DNA from: an uncultured archaeon
Lineage (GTDB): Archaea > Nanobdellota > Nanobdellia > Pacearchaeales > GW2011-AR1
DNA: 11,706 nt
NCBI GenBank assembly: GCA_903873955.1
Contig: CAIQQL010000043.1
Span: 1 to 11,706 of the forward strand
Reading direction: 5' to 3'
Shown here in pieces: positions 1 through 5,441 of the stretch (the stretch's first letter is position 1; every line of letters starts with the position of its first letter). The notes under the pieces were generated by a model, which worked only from the letters and a program-made list of their open reading frames with translations, was not told the origin of the DNA and made no database searches. A program made the translations under genes and the position numbers.

Positions 1-15
1 ATCGCTTTGGCCCAT
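1..15 (-). CDS. 5' end of an unidentified gene running off the left edge
   Basis: Only five codons (MGQSD) are inside the window, so no product can be named. The start is proposed because a minus-strand TATA-like box (TTTATAAA, 37-44) is centred about 25 nt upstream of the ATG at 13-15. That is the same spacing seen at most other genes here and fits a leaderless transcript. The gene would be in the same direction as eL41, separated from it by about 220 nt and by eL41's own T-rich terminator. The call rests on promoter spacing alone and could be a chance open frame. Confidence 0.4.
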
Positions 16-36
16 AGGTGAAAAGCGTTTCGTCTT

Positions 37-44
37 TTTATAAA
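37..44 (-). promoter_or_regulatory. TATA box of the left-edge gene
   Basis: Minus-strand TTTATAAA followed by AAG, centred about 25 nt before the ATG at 15, giving a predicted leaderless start. Confidence 0.4.
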
Positions 45-213
45 GATTGTTGTAGTGCGTTCAAGTATAGACGATAAAACATACAAGCGCCCTCTTGACA
101 CCCCGAAACACTTTACAGCCAATAACTGAAAAAATAGAAATCAAATAGGCATAGACCGACATTAAGACTAGCTGACAAAGCAGGATCTAATCAAAAATAA
201 ACTTCACCCACTA

Positions 214-232
214 TAGAAAAAACAAAAAAGTC
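214..232 (-). terminator. T-rich terminator after eL41
   Basis: Read on the minus strand, two nucleotides after the eL41 stop, the sequence is CTTTTTTGTTTTTTC. Such oligo-U tracts without a strong hairpin are the usual archaeal terminator. From here to the next start at 15 (positions 16-213) I see no other gene. Confidence 0.5.
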
Positions 233-349
233 TTAAGCAGACCTTTCACGATGCAGTCTTCTTCTACGCTTTTCTTTCTTAATACGCTTGCGTTGCCACT
301 TCCACCGCATTTGATTCTTTTTCTTCCAACGTCTTGATGATCTCTTCAT
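233..349 (-). CDS. rpl41e: Ribosomal protein eL41 with short N-terminal extension
   Basis: This 38-codon ORF encodes an extremely Arg/Lys-rich peptide. Its last 25 residues, beginning at an internal Met (codon at 308-310), match the 25-residue eL41 family end to end: MR-x-KW at the start, a KR core, and R-x-RS one residue before the end. By eye about 13 of 25 positions equal the yeast protein. In the family, eL41 is a single helix bridging the two ribosomal subunits. The longer start at 349 is preferred because a minus-strand TATA box (372-379) lies about 26 nt upstream, predicting a leaderless mRNA beginning at that ATG. The extra 13 residues (MKRSSRRWKKKNQ) are also basic. The gene is head to head with the RbgA/YawG-like GTPase, a ribosome-assembly family, which supports a translation-related locus. 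Caution: composition alone inflates similarity among such basic peptides. Confidence 0.75.
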   Translation of the reverse strand: MKRSSRRWKKKNQMRWKWQRKRIKKEKRRRRLHRERSA

Positions 350-371
350 ACGTATTATGTATAAAAAACGG

Positions 372-379
372 TTTATAAA
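372..379 (-). promoter_or_regulatory. TATA box for eL41
   Basis: TTTATAAA in the minus direction (inside CTTTATAAAC), centred about 26 nt before the eL41 ATG at 349. The motif is nearly symmetric, but no plus-strand gene start sits at the matching distance, so I assign it to eL41. Confidence 0.55.
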
Positions 380-408
380 GCTTTGGAGGATGGAGAACAA
401 GACTAGCC

Positions 409-415
409 TTTAAAA
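409..415 (+). promoter_or_regulatory. TATA box for the GTPase gene
   Basis: TTTAAAA centred at 412, which is 26 nt before the ATG at 438 but only 11 nt before the upstream in-frame ATG at 423. This supports 438 as the true leaderless start. Confidence 0.5.
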
Positions 416-437
416 GCTAAGAATGCCCCATATCCCC

Positions 438-1199
438 ATGGGAGGAGGTTACTGGCCAATTGTTGAAGGCGTCATACGCAAATCGGACATTCTCGTCCTC
501 GTCATAGATGCACGTATGCCTGCCCTCTCTATGCATAAGACCTTAGAAGAAAAGATTGAACGACTGGGCAGACACCTTATCGTTGCCTGCAACAAGATAG
601 ACCTTATCTCCCCAGAGGACCTTGTCCAGCTAAAAAATGAATATCCCACCTGGTTCTTTGTCGCAGGCATAAAGAATATAGGCATCAGTGACCTGAGAAG
701 GCATCTGCTCATCACAGCAAAACGATTGAAGATAGAAGATCCCCGAATTGGTATTGTGGGGTATCCTAATGCCGGAAAATCGGCTATAATCAATGCCCTG
801 GCCCATCGCGCGAGAACTATCGTTTCCCCTATTGCAGGCACCACTAAAGGCGTGCAATGGGTCAAAGCAGGAGGGCTCTCTATCCTTGATTCACCTGGCG
901 TGATCCCTATGGAAGACGCAGAAGCCACTCTTGGGATCATTGCCGCAAAAAACCCTGAAAAAATAAAAAACCCGGAAGTTGTCGCAATACGTATCCTTAC
1001 GCTCTTCTTGAATCAGCATGGTGAGGCTCTTAAAGAACACTACAAACTGAAGGATGACCAGATAAAACAGGACCCTTATGAAATCCTCCTCGAGATCGGG
1101 AAAAAACGAGGATACCTCGGTAAAGGAGGGATTGTCGATGAAACAAAGACCTCAATCACAATCATCAGGGAATGGCAAAAAGGCACCCTTAAATGGTAA
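438..1199 (+). CDS. Circularly permuted GTPase, YlqF/RbgA/YawG family (ribosome assembly)
   Basis: A protein of 253 aa from ATG 438, or 258 aa from the in-frame ATG 423; residue numbers below are from 423. GTPase motifs appear in permuted order: G4 NKID (57-60), then the P-loop GYPNAGKS (113-120), the G2 threonines in AGTTKG (138-143) and G3 DSPG (156-159). The order G4-G1-G2-G3 is diagnostic of the YlqF/RbgA/YawG family, whose members act in large-subunit assembly. The C-terminus carries the family signature GKKRGYLGKGG...REWQKG. Start 438 is preferred because a TATA box lies 26 nt upstream and the conserved region starts with GYW right after it. The 3' end overlaps the convergent disA by 11 nt. 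Divergent eL41 fits a ribosomal role. The exact substrate (50S factor) is inferred from family. Confidence 0.88.
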   Translation: MGGGYWPIVEGVIRKSDILVLVIDARMPALSMHKTLEEKIERLGRHLIVACNKIDLISPEDLVQLKNEYPTWFFVAGIKNIGISDLRRHLLITAKRLKIEDPRIGIVGYPNAGKSAIINALAHRARTIVSPIAGTTKGVQWVKAGGLSILDSPGVIPMEDAEATLGIIAAKNPEKIKNPEVVAIRILTLFLNQHGEALKEHYKLKDDQIKQDPYEILLEIGKKRGYLGKGGIVDETKTSITIIREWQKGTLKW

Positions 1200-2292
1200 G
1201 ACCTTCATGTGCATTCACTTTGATACGCTCAATCTCATCTTTGAATAGTCTTGCACGCTCATCACCCAAGATATGTGAATAGGTCCCCATATTCGAATAT
1301 AATGCTGCCCCTAGGCTGCCCATCTCCTTGATCACTTTTGCAACTTCGGATTCAGAAAGAGAAGTCCGAGATAACATTCGCCAGCCCTTCACACTGAACT
1401 TATTCCCCTGGATCGCCTCATATGCCAAGAGACTTAGAATCTTCTCTGGATCGAGGATCTCATCATAAGTCAGCTCATCCAAAATGCTCTTTGATTTTTT
1501 CACATCGATCGAAGTATAATCCTTAATGACGAGGTTCATCTCTTTGTCAACCCCAGAGATCAACTCTTTCATACGAACTTTCCATAAGGACCCTTCACTT
1601 CCCAGCTCAAAAAGATATTTTTTCAGGTCTTCGGCAATCTTCTGGATCATCTTACCTTTTTGAATAACACTGACCGCTTGCGGCAAACTTGAATAGTTTC
1701 GCAATTCAAGCAGATTGAGCTTACCCACATAGATATCAAAAAGCTCACGTTGTTTCTCCAGGAGTTGCACATACGTGCTTGCTTTTCTTAGAATCTCCTC
1801 GGTGTTCCTTACCGGATGCTTAAGATTCTTATAGAAGACGGAGATTTCGTGCTTACGCTCAGAAATCGCCATGACCAAGGTCCCTGACTGCTTTGCAGTC
1901 CTTTCTGCAGCCTTGTGACGGGTACCTGTCTCGTTAGTCTTTATTTTGCTATCCGGAGTGAGAAGGACATTGGCATAATTTATCTTTTTCATGTCTCGAG
2001 AGAGCACTATCGCCCCATCCATTTTTGAGAGCTCAACGAGTTTTTGAGGGGTAAACTTACAGTTCACACGAAATCCCCCATCAAGCAAAGGAAGCACTTT
2101 CTCATTTTCCACCACAATGAGCGCGCCCTTCCCTGCCTTTAACGCGCCATCGAGCCCCGTACGTAGATTTGTCCCTGGAGAAATGGTCTTAAGCATGACA
2201 AAAAACTCTTCTTCTGTGACCTTATCTGGCTCTAACTGAACCATCGGGACTATTGTCCCTTGCACCTCTTTTTTTTCATCCATCTTACCCAT
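1189..2292 (-). CDS. disA: DisA-type diadenylate cyclase with DNA-binding domain
   Basis: 367 aa, about the length of bacterial DisA. DisA makes cyclic di-AMP from two ATP and scans DNA for branched structures. The N-terminal cyclase domain (about 25-160) has LKTISPGTNLRTGLD, DGGF (71-74), the catalytic DGA within KMDGAIVLS (92-94) and GTRHKAAER (RHK 125-127), where most family members have RHR. A helical linker (about 165-290) follows, then a C-terminal helix-hairpin-helix-like segment ending in LGDERARLFKDEIERIK. In that last part the usual GIG hairpin before RAR seems shortened to LG. Two starts are possible: ATG 2292 (with a TATA-like element about 28 nt upstream) or in-frame ATG 2283 (26 nt from TTATTTAAA at 2305-2313), giving 364 aa. 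It is divergent from a second cyclase-domain gene and converges with the GTPase gene, overlapping it by 11 nt. DisA is less familiar in archaea, where DacZ is the described euryarchaeal cyclase. Confidence 0.92.
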   Translation of the reverse strand: MGKMDEKKEVQGTIVPMVQLEPDKVTEEEFFVMLKTISPGTNLRTGLDGALKAGKGALIVVENEKVLPLLDGGFRVNCKFTPQKLVELSKMDGAIVLSRDMKKINYANVLLTPDSKIKTNETGTRHKAAERTAKQSGTLVMAISERKHEISVFYKNLKHPVRNTEEILRKASTYVQLLEKQRELFDIYVGKLNLLELRNYSSLPQAVSVIQKGKMIQKIAEDLKKYLFELGSEGSLWKVRMKELISGVDKEMNLVIKDYTSIDVKKSKSILDELTYDEILDPEKILSLLAYEAIQGNKFSVKGWRMLSRTSLSESEVAKVIKEMGSLGAALYSNMGTYSHILGDERARLFKDEIERIKVNAHEGLTI

Positions 2293-2304
2293 GCACTCTC
2301 TAAA

Positions 2305-2324
2305 TTATTTAAACTTTTATTTAA
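2305..2324 (-). promoter_or_regulatory. Tandem TATA-like elements upstream of disA
   Basis: Two minus-strand A/T boxes are present: TTTAAATAA (2305-2313), about 26 nt from ATG 2283, and TTAAATAA (2317-2324), about 28 nt from ATG 2292. Either could give a leaderless disA mRNA, so the start codon stays undecided between the two. Confidence 0.45.
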
Positions 2325-2391
2325 TTTCTGAACAGCTTGCGAAAGAACAAACTTGTGTTTAAAAAGCTTTCATTGAGATTTTTCATAAGGA

Positions 2392-2398
2392 TTATAAA
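2392..2398 (+). promoter_or_regulatory. TATA box for the second cyclase gene
   Basis: TTATAAA followed by GC, centred at 2395, exactly 25 nt before ATG 2420. It selects that ATG over the upstream in-frame TTG at 2414. Confidence 0.6.
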
Positions 2399-2419
2399 GC
2401 GAGAACGGATTTATTGACT

Positions 2420-3013
2420 ATGAACACCAGAGATTTCAAACAACTTGAAGAAAGCCTGATCCAGGTAGGATTACGAATTGCTAAACGAGGAGAAGGCGCA
2501 CTTTTTGTCGTAGGCGAAGTCGAGTATAAGACCTTAGTTGATCAGTCTGTGCCCCCCTTTAAGGCAGTGGATAACCCTAAACTCCTTGAATCATTGGCCT
2601 TGATGGACGGGGCCGTCATTATCAACAAGCAAGGCGAGGTTGAGGCATATGGGGCGATGATCAAGACGACCCAGACATTCAAGAATTTTGGGACCCGGCA
2701 TAGCGCCGGACTTTCCGCGTCTAAAAAAGGAAATCTTGTGGTCATCGTCTCAGAAGAGGACAAGAAAGTTCGTATCATCAAAAATGAGAAAGTAGTCATG
2801 CAGATTGATGCCCTGGAGAGGAATGTGGAAAAGAAAGTATCGGAGGCGGTAAATGTGCTTGAATCAGTCGGTGCAGGGACGCTTGGGACTATCGGCACAG
2901 GGATATTGATGCCGAGCCTGGGGATTGCCCTTCTTCCAGGAATAATCGTGTTTGGTTCAGCATATTACCTAGGCAAACTCCTTCACGAACATCTCAATCG
3001 CGACCAAGCTTAA
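2420..3013 (+). CDS. Membrane-anchored diadenylate cyclase (DisA_N/DAC domain) protein
   Basis: 197 aa from ATG 2420, which sits 25 nt after a TATA box; an in-frame TTG at 2414 would add two residues. Residue numbers here are from the TTG. The N-terminal 130 residues form a DAC domain: GEGALFVVG (26-34), the catalytic motif DGA in LMDGAVIIN (65-67), and GTRHSAGLSAS (RHS 95-97), matching the GTRHRAA motif of cyclases. Both nucleotide-handling motifs are thus kept, so c-di-AMP synthesis is plausible. A short charged helix (about 131-152) leads to a glycine-rich hydrophobic stretch (about 154-191) likely to be one long or two short membrane segments, with a short polar tail. Domain order differs from DacZ (DAC domain C-terminal) and from CdaA (membrane helices N-terminal). 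Divergent from disA; converges on the 110-aa unknown gene 17 nt away. Confidence 0.85.
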   Translation: MNTRDFKQLEESLIQVGLRIAKRGEGALFVVGEVEYKTLVDQSVPPFKAVDNPKLLESLALMDGAVIINKQGEVEAYGAMIKTTQTFKNFGTRHSAGLSASKKGNLVVIVSEEDKKVRIIKNEKVVMQIDALERNVEKKVSEAVNVLESVGAGTLGTIGTGILMPSLGIALLPGIIVFGSAYYLGKLLHEHLNRDQA

Positions 3014-3041
3014 GAGAAGTTTTCATCAAACTACCTTTTTT
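3014..3041 (+). terminator. Possible T-tract terminator after the second cyclase gene
   Basis: Downstream of the stop there is a TTTT run and then CCTTTTTTC at about 3034-3042. The second run lies inside the end of the opposing gene. It could end the plus-strand transcript, but there is no stable hairpin. Confidence 0.3.
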
Positions 3042-3363
3042 CAATGCTCAATGCAGAAGAGGGAAGCTGCAAAGTCCCGCTTAGTATACGTTGCACGAGT
3101 TTTGCCGTTACTTCTGACTGAAAAGGTTTGGCCTCATCTCGTTTTCCGCTAAGGCCTAACTTTTGCTCGAGCCCATAATTTAAAAAAAATCTTCGGTCAA
3201 CACCACAAAAAAACAACCTTCGGATAAGTGTGGGTTTATCCATCTTTGGCGGAATTTGAATTGAATATTCAGAAACATACACCTTACCACCTTTCTCTGC
3301 GGTGGGAACTAGCGAAAGGTAATACGCATCCGAGATTGCAACGATATACGAGTCAGGATTCAT
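3031..3363 (-). CDS. Hypothetical protein, 110 aa
   Basis: I do not recognise a family. The protein begins MNPDSYIVAISDAYYLSLVP, has mixed alpha/beta character in the first half (YVSEYSIQIPP), a basic-hydrophobic segment PTLIRRLFFCGVDRRFFLNYG and a helical C-terminal part (SEVTAKLVQRILSGTL). No signal peptide, membrane segment or metal-binding motif is seen. An in-frame TAG lies five codons upstream of the ATG, so this ATG is the first possible one. Unlike its neighbours, no TATA box sits 25 nt before it; the nearest candidate (GTATAAC near 3408) would leave a leader of about 18 nt with no Shine-Dalgarno. It runs tail to tail with the membrane cyclase gene. Frame length and lack of a better overlapping frame favour a real gene. 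Confidence 0.6.
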   Translation of the reverse strand: MNPDSYIVAISDAYYLSLVPTAEKGGKVYVSEYSIQIPPKMDKPTLIRRLFFCGVDRRFFLNYGLEQKLGLSGKRDEAKPFQSEVTAKLVQRILSGTLQLPSSALSIEKR

Positions 3364-3550
3364 GGAAAAGTCAAACGTCTAGGTGAGTGAAGATGAGGGC
3401 AAGGGTTATACAGCTATAAATGAATAGATGGGTAGATTTTCATTGTTTTTTAAATATTTCTAACAAATCGTGTTCACCTATGGCCACGATTTCTCTCAGA
3501 AAGTAAGAGACAAATGACCTGGAAAGATAGCAGTTTACCGATGATTGTAA

Positions 3551-3621
3551 AAATCAACCATCAATATGTTTAAGAAGGTACTTTTTTTAGGTTGATAGCT
3601 TTCAAATTTATTTAAATCAAC
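3551..3621. repeat. Three ATCAAC elements upstream of the dehydroquinase-like gene
   Basis: ATCAAC occurs at 3553-3558 and 3616-3621 in direct orientation (both within AAATCAAC) and inverted as GTTGAT at 3591-3596. The first and inverted copies extend to a 7-bp inverted repeat, ATCAACC/GGTTGAT. The last copy ends one base before the ATG at 3623. They could be operator half-sites, but spacing is not in helical phase and the motif is short. The rest of the 3364-3622 gap is A/T-rich and shows no other gene. Confidence 0.25.
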
Positions 3622-3622
3622 A

Positions 3623-4399
3623 ATGAACCACAAAACTCTCGAAAAAAAGGTAGTCGCTGTGATAGCGGAGCCTTCACCAATTGCAATCATGGACACAACA
3701 AGACAGGTGATGGCTGAAGGAAAAGCCGATATCCTGAAGTTGAGATTAGACTGTCTCGACCCACAATATCTTAATGAGCAGACCATAACACAGCTCAAGA
3801 GGGGCTTAGCACCCTATTCTTTGATGGTCTCTATCCGCAATGTCCGATCAGTCCCTGAACAGAATAGAGAACAAGAGGGTTTCAGAAGTGGAAAACATGA
3901 CCTTGACAGGATTGCCCTGTTGAGAAAAGCGGTAGAAGAAGGAGTGCAGTACTTTGAGCTAGAACATGAATTACGCAGAAATTTCTTCCTATTGGGCCAA
4001 ACACCTACCCAGGTCGTCATTTTGTACAGCAACCTCCATGGTACCCCCGACTTTCCAAAGTTAAAAGAGATCTATGCGGATGTTATCCGGCAAGGAGCAG
4101 ACCAAGTCATCTTTGAAACATTGGTTAGAGACAAAGGGAAAGATCAAGGAGCTGAAGACAAGGCAAATCTTATTGCTCTTGCCGATGCAGTTCCAAGTAT
4201 AGAACGTTATCGTCCCCTAACCATTGTCGGCAGAGGAAAATATGGGCGAGATCTAAACCTGGAACTCTATAACGCCGATAAATCTTCTTTTGTTTATGGG
4301 GTAGTTCCTTCTTTCAATCCCCTACCTTTCTTGACTAAAAAAAGGACCTATCAGGAAATGCCTACATTAGATGAAGTCAACCGTAGAATAAAAAAATAA
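3623..4399 (+). CDS. Type I 3-dehydroquinate dehydratase-like protein, catalytic residues apparently missing
   Basis: 258 aa with the overall layout of type I dehydroquinase (AroD): KKVVAVIAEPSP at the first strand, ADILKLRLDCLD (35-46) matching the ADLVELRLD motif, RKAVEEGVQYFELE (101-114), VVILYSNLHGTP (131-142) and GADQVIFETLV (158-168). In true enzymes the VILSYHDFxxTP segment supplies the active-site His and AD-x-VKIAT supplies the Schiff-base Lys. Here the His position reads Ser136 (YSNL) and the Lys position Ile163. The Glu of the ELR motif is Lys39, Arg41 is kept, and the C-terminal APGQ motif is not seen. The Glu of the EGG motif may remain as Glu85. It therefore looks like a pseudoenzyme or a relative with changed chemistry. 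No shikimate gene lies nearby. The start is the first ATG; a TATA-like TTTATTTAAAT lies too close (about 12 nt) to be its standard promoter. Confidence 0.75.
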   Translation: MNHKTLEKKVVAVIAEPSPIAIMDTTRQVMAEGKADILKLRLDCLDPQYLNEQTITQLKRGLAPYSLMVSIRNVRSVPEQNREQEGFRSGKHDLDRIALLRKAVEEGVQYFELEHELRRNFFLLGQTPTQVVILYSNLHGTPDFPKLKEIYADVIRQGADQVIFETLVRDKGKDQGAEDKANLIALADAVPSIERYRPLTIVGRGKYGRDLNLELYNADKSSFVYGVVPSFNPLPFLTKKRTYQEMPTLDEVNRRIKK

Positions 4400-4488
4400 G
4401 ACGGCTAGAAAGAAAACCAGACCAAAGTTTAAGTCCGCTCGATTGAGGTTATTCTTTAGAAAACGCCAATTAAAATTTAGGATTTTAT

Positions 4489-4515
4489 AAAAAACGATAA
4501 ATTTATTCGTTTTTT
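4489..4515 (+). terminator. Hairpin and T-tract terminator after the dehydroquinase-like gene
   Basis: A 9-bp inverted repeat AAAAAACGA ... TCGTTTTTT with a 9-nt loop is followed by further T-rich sequence (TTTTTTGTTTC, then TTATTTTTTA). It lies about 90 nt after the stop codon and would also work in part on the minus strand. Confidence 0.5.
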
Positions 4516-4577
4516 GTTTCAAAAAGTTATTTTTTAGGAATACATTAATATAGTAGTGACACTTATATTTATTGGAG

Positions 4578-4625
4578 ATGAATAAGTTGGCCACAAAAAA
4601 AGTAACTAAAAAGAAAAAACGTTAA
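4578..4625 (+). CDS. Possible 15-aa lysine-rich small ORF
   Basis: ATG at 4578 opens a frame reading MNKLATKKVTKKKKR and then TAA. It is preceded immediately by TTGGAG, and a TATA-like TTAATATA (4545-4552) is centred about 29 nt upstream, close to the leaderless spacing of the neighbouring genes. A T-rich terminator follows directly. These signals suggest a short transcribed unit, but a 15-codon frame in A/T-rich DNA could be chance. It may equally be a noncoding RNA or the leftover N-terminus of a longer gene. Confidence 0.25.
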   Translation: MNKLATKKVTKKKKR

Positions 4626-4655
4626 CGAAGCTAACATTTTTTTAACTTTTAATTT
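4604..4655. terminator. Bidirectional terminator between the small ORF and the ABC-2 permease gene
   Basis: GTTAACGAAGCTAAC (4621-4635) can fold as a small stem-loop. On the plus strand it is followed by ATTTTTTTAAC and more T runs; on the minus strand it is followed by GTTTTTTCTTTTT (rc of 4608-4621). It thus has a T tract on both sides and could end both the plus-strand transcripts and the ABC operon coming from the right. Confidence 0.5.
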
Positions 4656-4682
4656 TTTCTTTCTTAAAGATTTTTTACAAAA

Positions 4683-5441
4683 TTAAATTTTCATTCTTTT
4701 AAATGCCGCGGTCCCAATCAAGACCATAACGACGGCAAATACGATGAGGACCATAAAATCCAAGGCAAGTCCGAATCCACTTATTCCAAGGATCACGGTT
4801 CTCAGCCCATCAACGGCATAAGACACGGGATTTATCACAACGAACACATGAAGCCAGGCAGGGAGCTTATCAACGGGGAATAACGCCCCACTTAGGAAAA
4901 ATAAGGGGAAGATAACGAAGCTGGTTATGAGACCAAATCCTTCCGGACTTTCCATAATCGCCCCTATGGTCAGCCCGAGGCTGGTAATTGAGACCAACAG
5001 CAAGATTACAATCAAAAAAGACATAAAGACTGAATAGAAAGAAAGAGGTATTCCAAAAAATAATGCGCCCAGAATCATTAACAAAACTATCTGGATCAGT
5101 CCGTCTGTTGACCCGCCAAGCACCTTTCCAAAGAAGATTGTGCTCCTATTGAGAGGAGCTACAAGCACTTCTTTGAGAAAATCTACTCTTTTATCTAAGA
5201 TGACATAAAGACCGAAGAACAAAGAGCCGAAAAGTACCGTCATCGCAAGGATTCCAGGAAAGATAAAGCTCTGATAGCTCGTCCCTGTACTACTGACTGA
5301 GACTATTGAGCCCAATCCGGTCCCATAGATCAAAAGCCACATAAGGGGCTGAATCAAAGAGGAGACAATTCTTGAGGGTTCCCTACTAAAAACTTTTAGT
5401 TCCCTATACCATAACGCATATAATCCAGTTAGTTCACTCAT
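4683..5441 (-). CDS. ABC-2 type transporter permease (DrrB/NodJ-like)
   Basis: 252 aa with six predicted membrane segments at about residues 26-47, 58-82, 114-135, 137-163, 171-191 and 223-249. Between segments five and six lies the ABC-2 family signature: SGALFPVDKLPAWLHVFVVINPVSYAVDGLR. The N-terminal amphipathic helix ALWYRELKVFSREPSR is also typical of the fold. It is the membrane partner of the ATPase encoded just upstream; the genes overlap by 4 nt, which implies translational coupling and a 2+2 exporter in the cytoplasmic membrane. The family exports drugs, lipids or polysaccharides; the substrate cannot be told here. Downstream is a bidirectional T-rich terminator. Confidence 0.92.
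   Translation of the reverse strand: MSELTGLYALWYRELKVFSREPSRIVSSLIQPLMWLLIYGTGLGSIVSVSSTGTSYQSFIFPGILAMTVLFGSLFFGLYVILDKRVDFLKEVLVAPLNRSTIFFGKVLGGSTDGLIQIVLLMILGALFFGIPLSFYSVFMSFLIVILLLVSITSLGLTIGAIMESPEGFGLITSFVIFPLFFLSGALFPVDKLPAWLHVFVVINPVSYAVDGLRTVILGISGFGLALDFMVLIVFAVVMVLIGTAAFKRMKI

Noticed and set aside
449..940. 163-aa minus-strand open frame inside the GTPase gene
   Set aside because: Antisense shadow of a clear GTPase coding region; its translation shows no domain and no promoter lies at the right distance.
2305..2363. Inverted arms TTTAAAC / GTTTAAA between the two cyclase genes
   Set aside because: Arms are short and A/T-rich, 42 nt apart, and one overlaps a TATA-like box; expected by chance in this composition.
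2542..2898. 118-aa minus-strand frame opposite the small cyclase
   Set aside because: Shadow frame; the plus strand carries the conserved DGA and RH motifs.
4367..4594. 75-aa minus-strand frame in the A/T-rich gap
   Set aside because: Composition is that of A/T-rich noncoding DNA (Phe, Asn, Lys, Leu), and it spans the hairpin terminator and the 3' end of the dehydroquinase-like gene.
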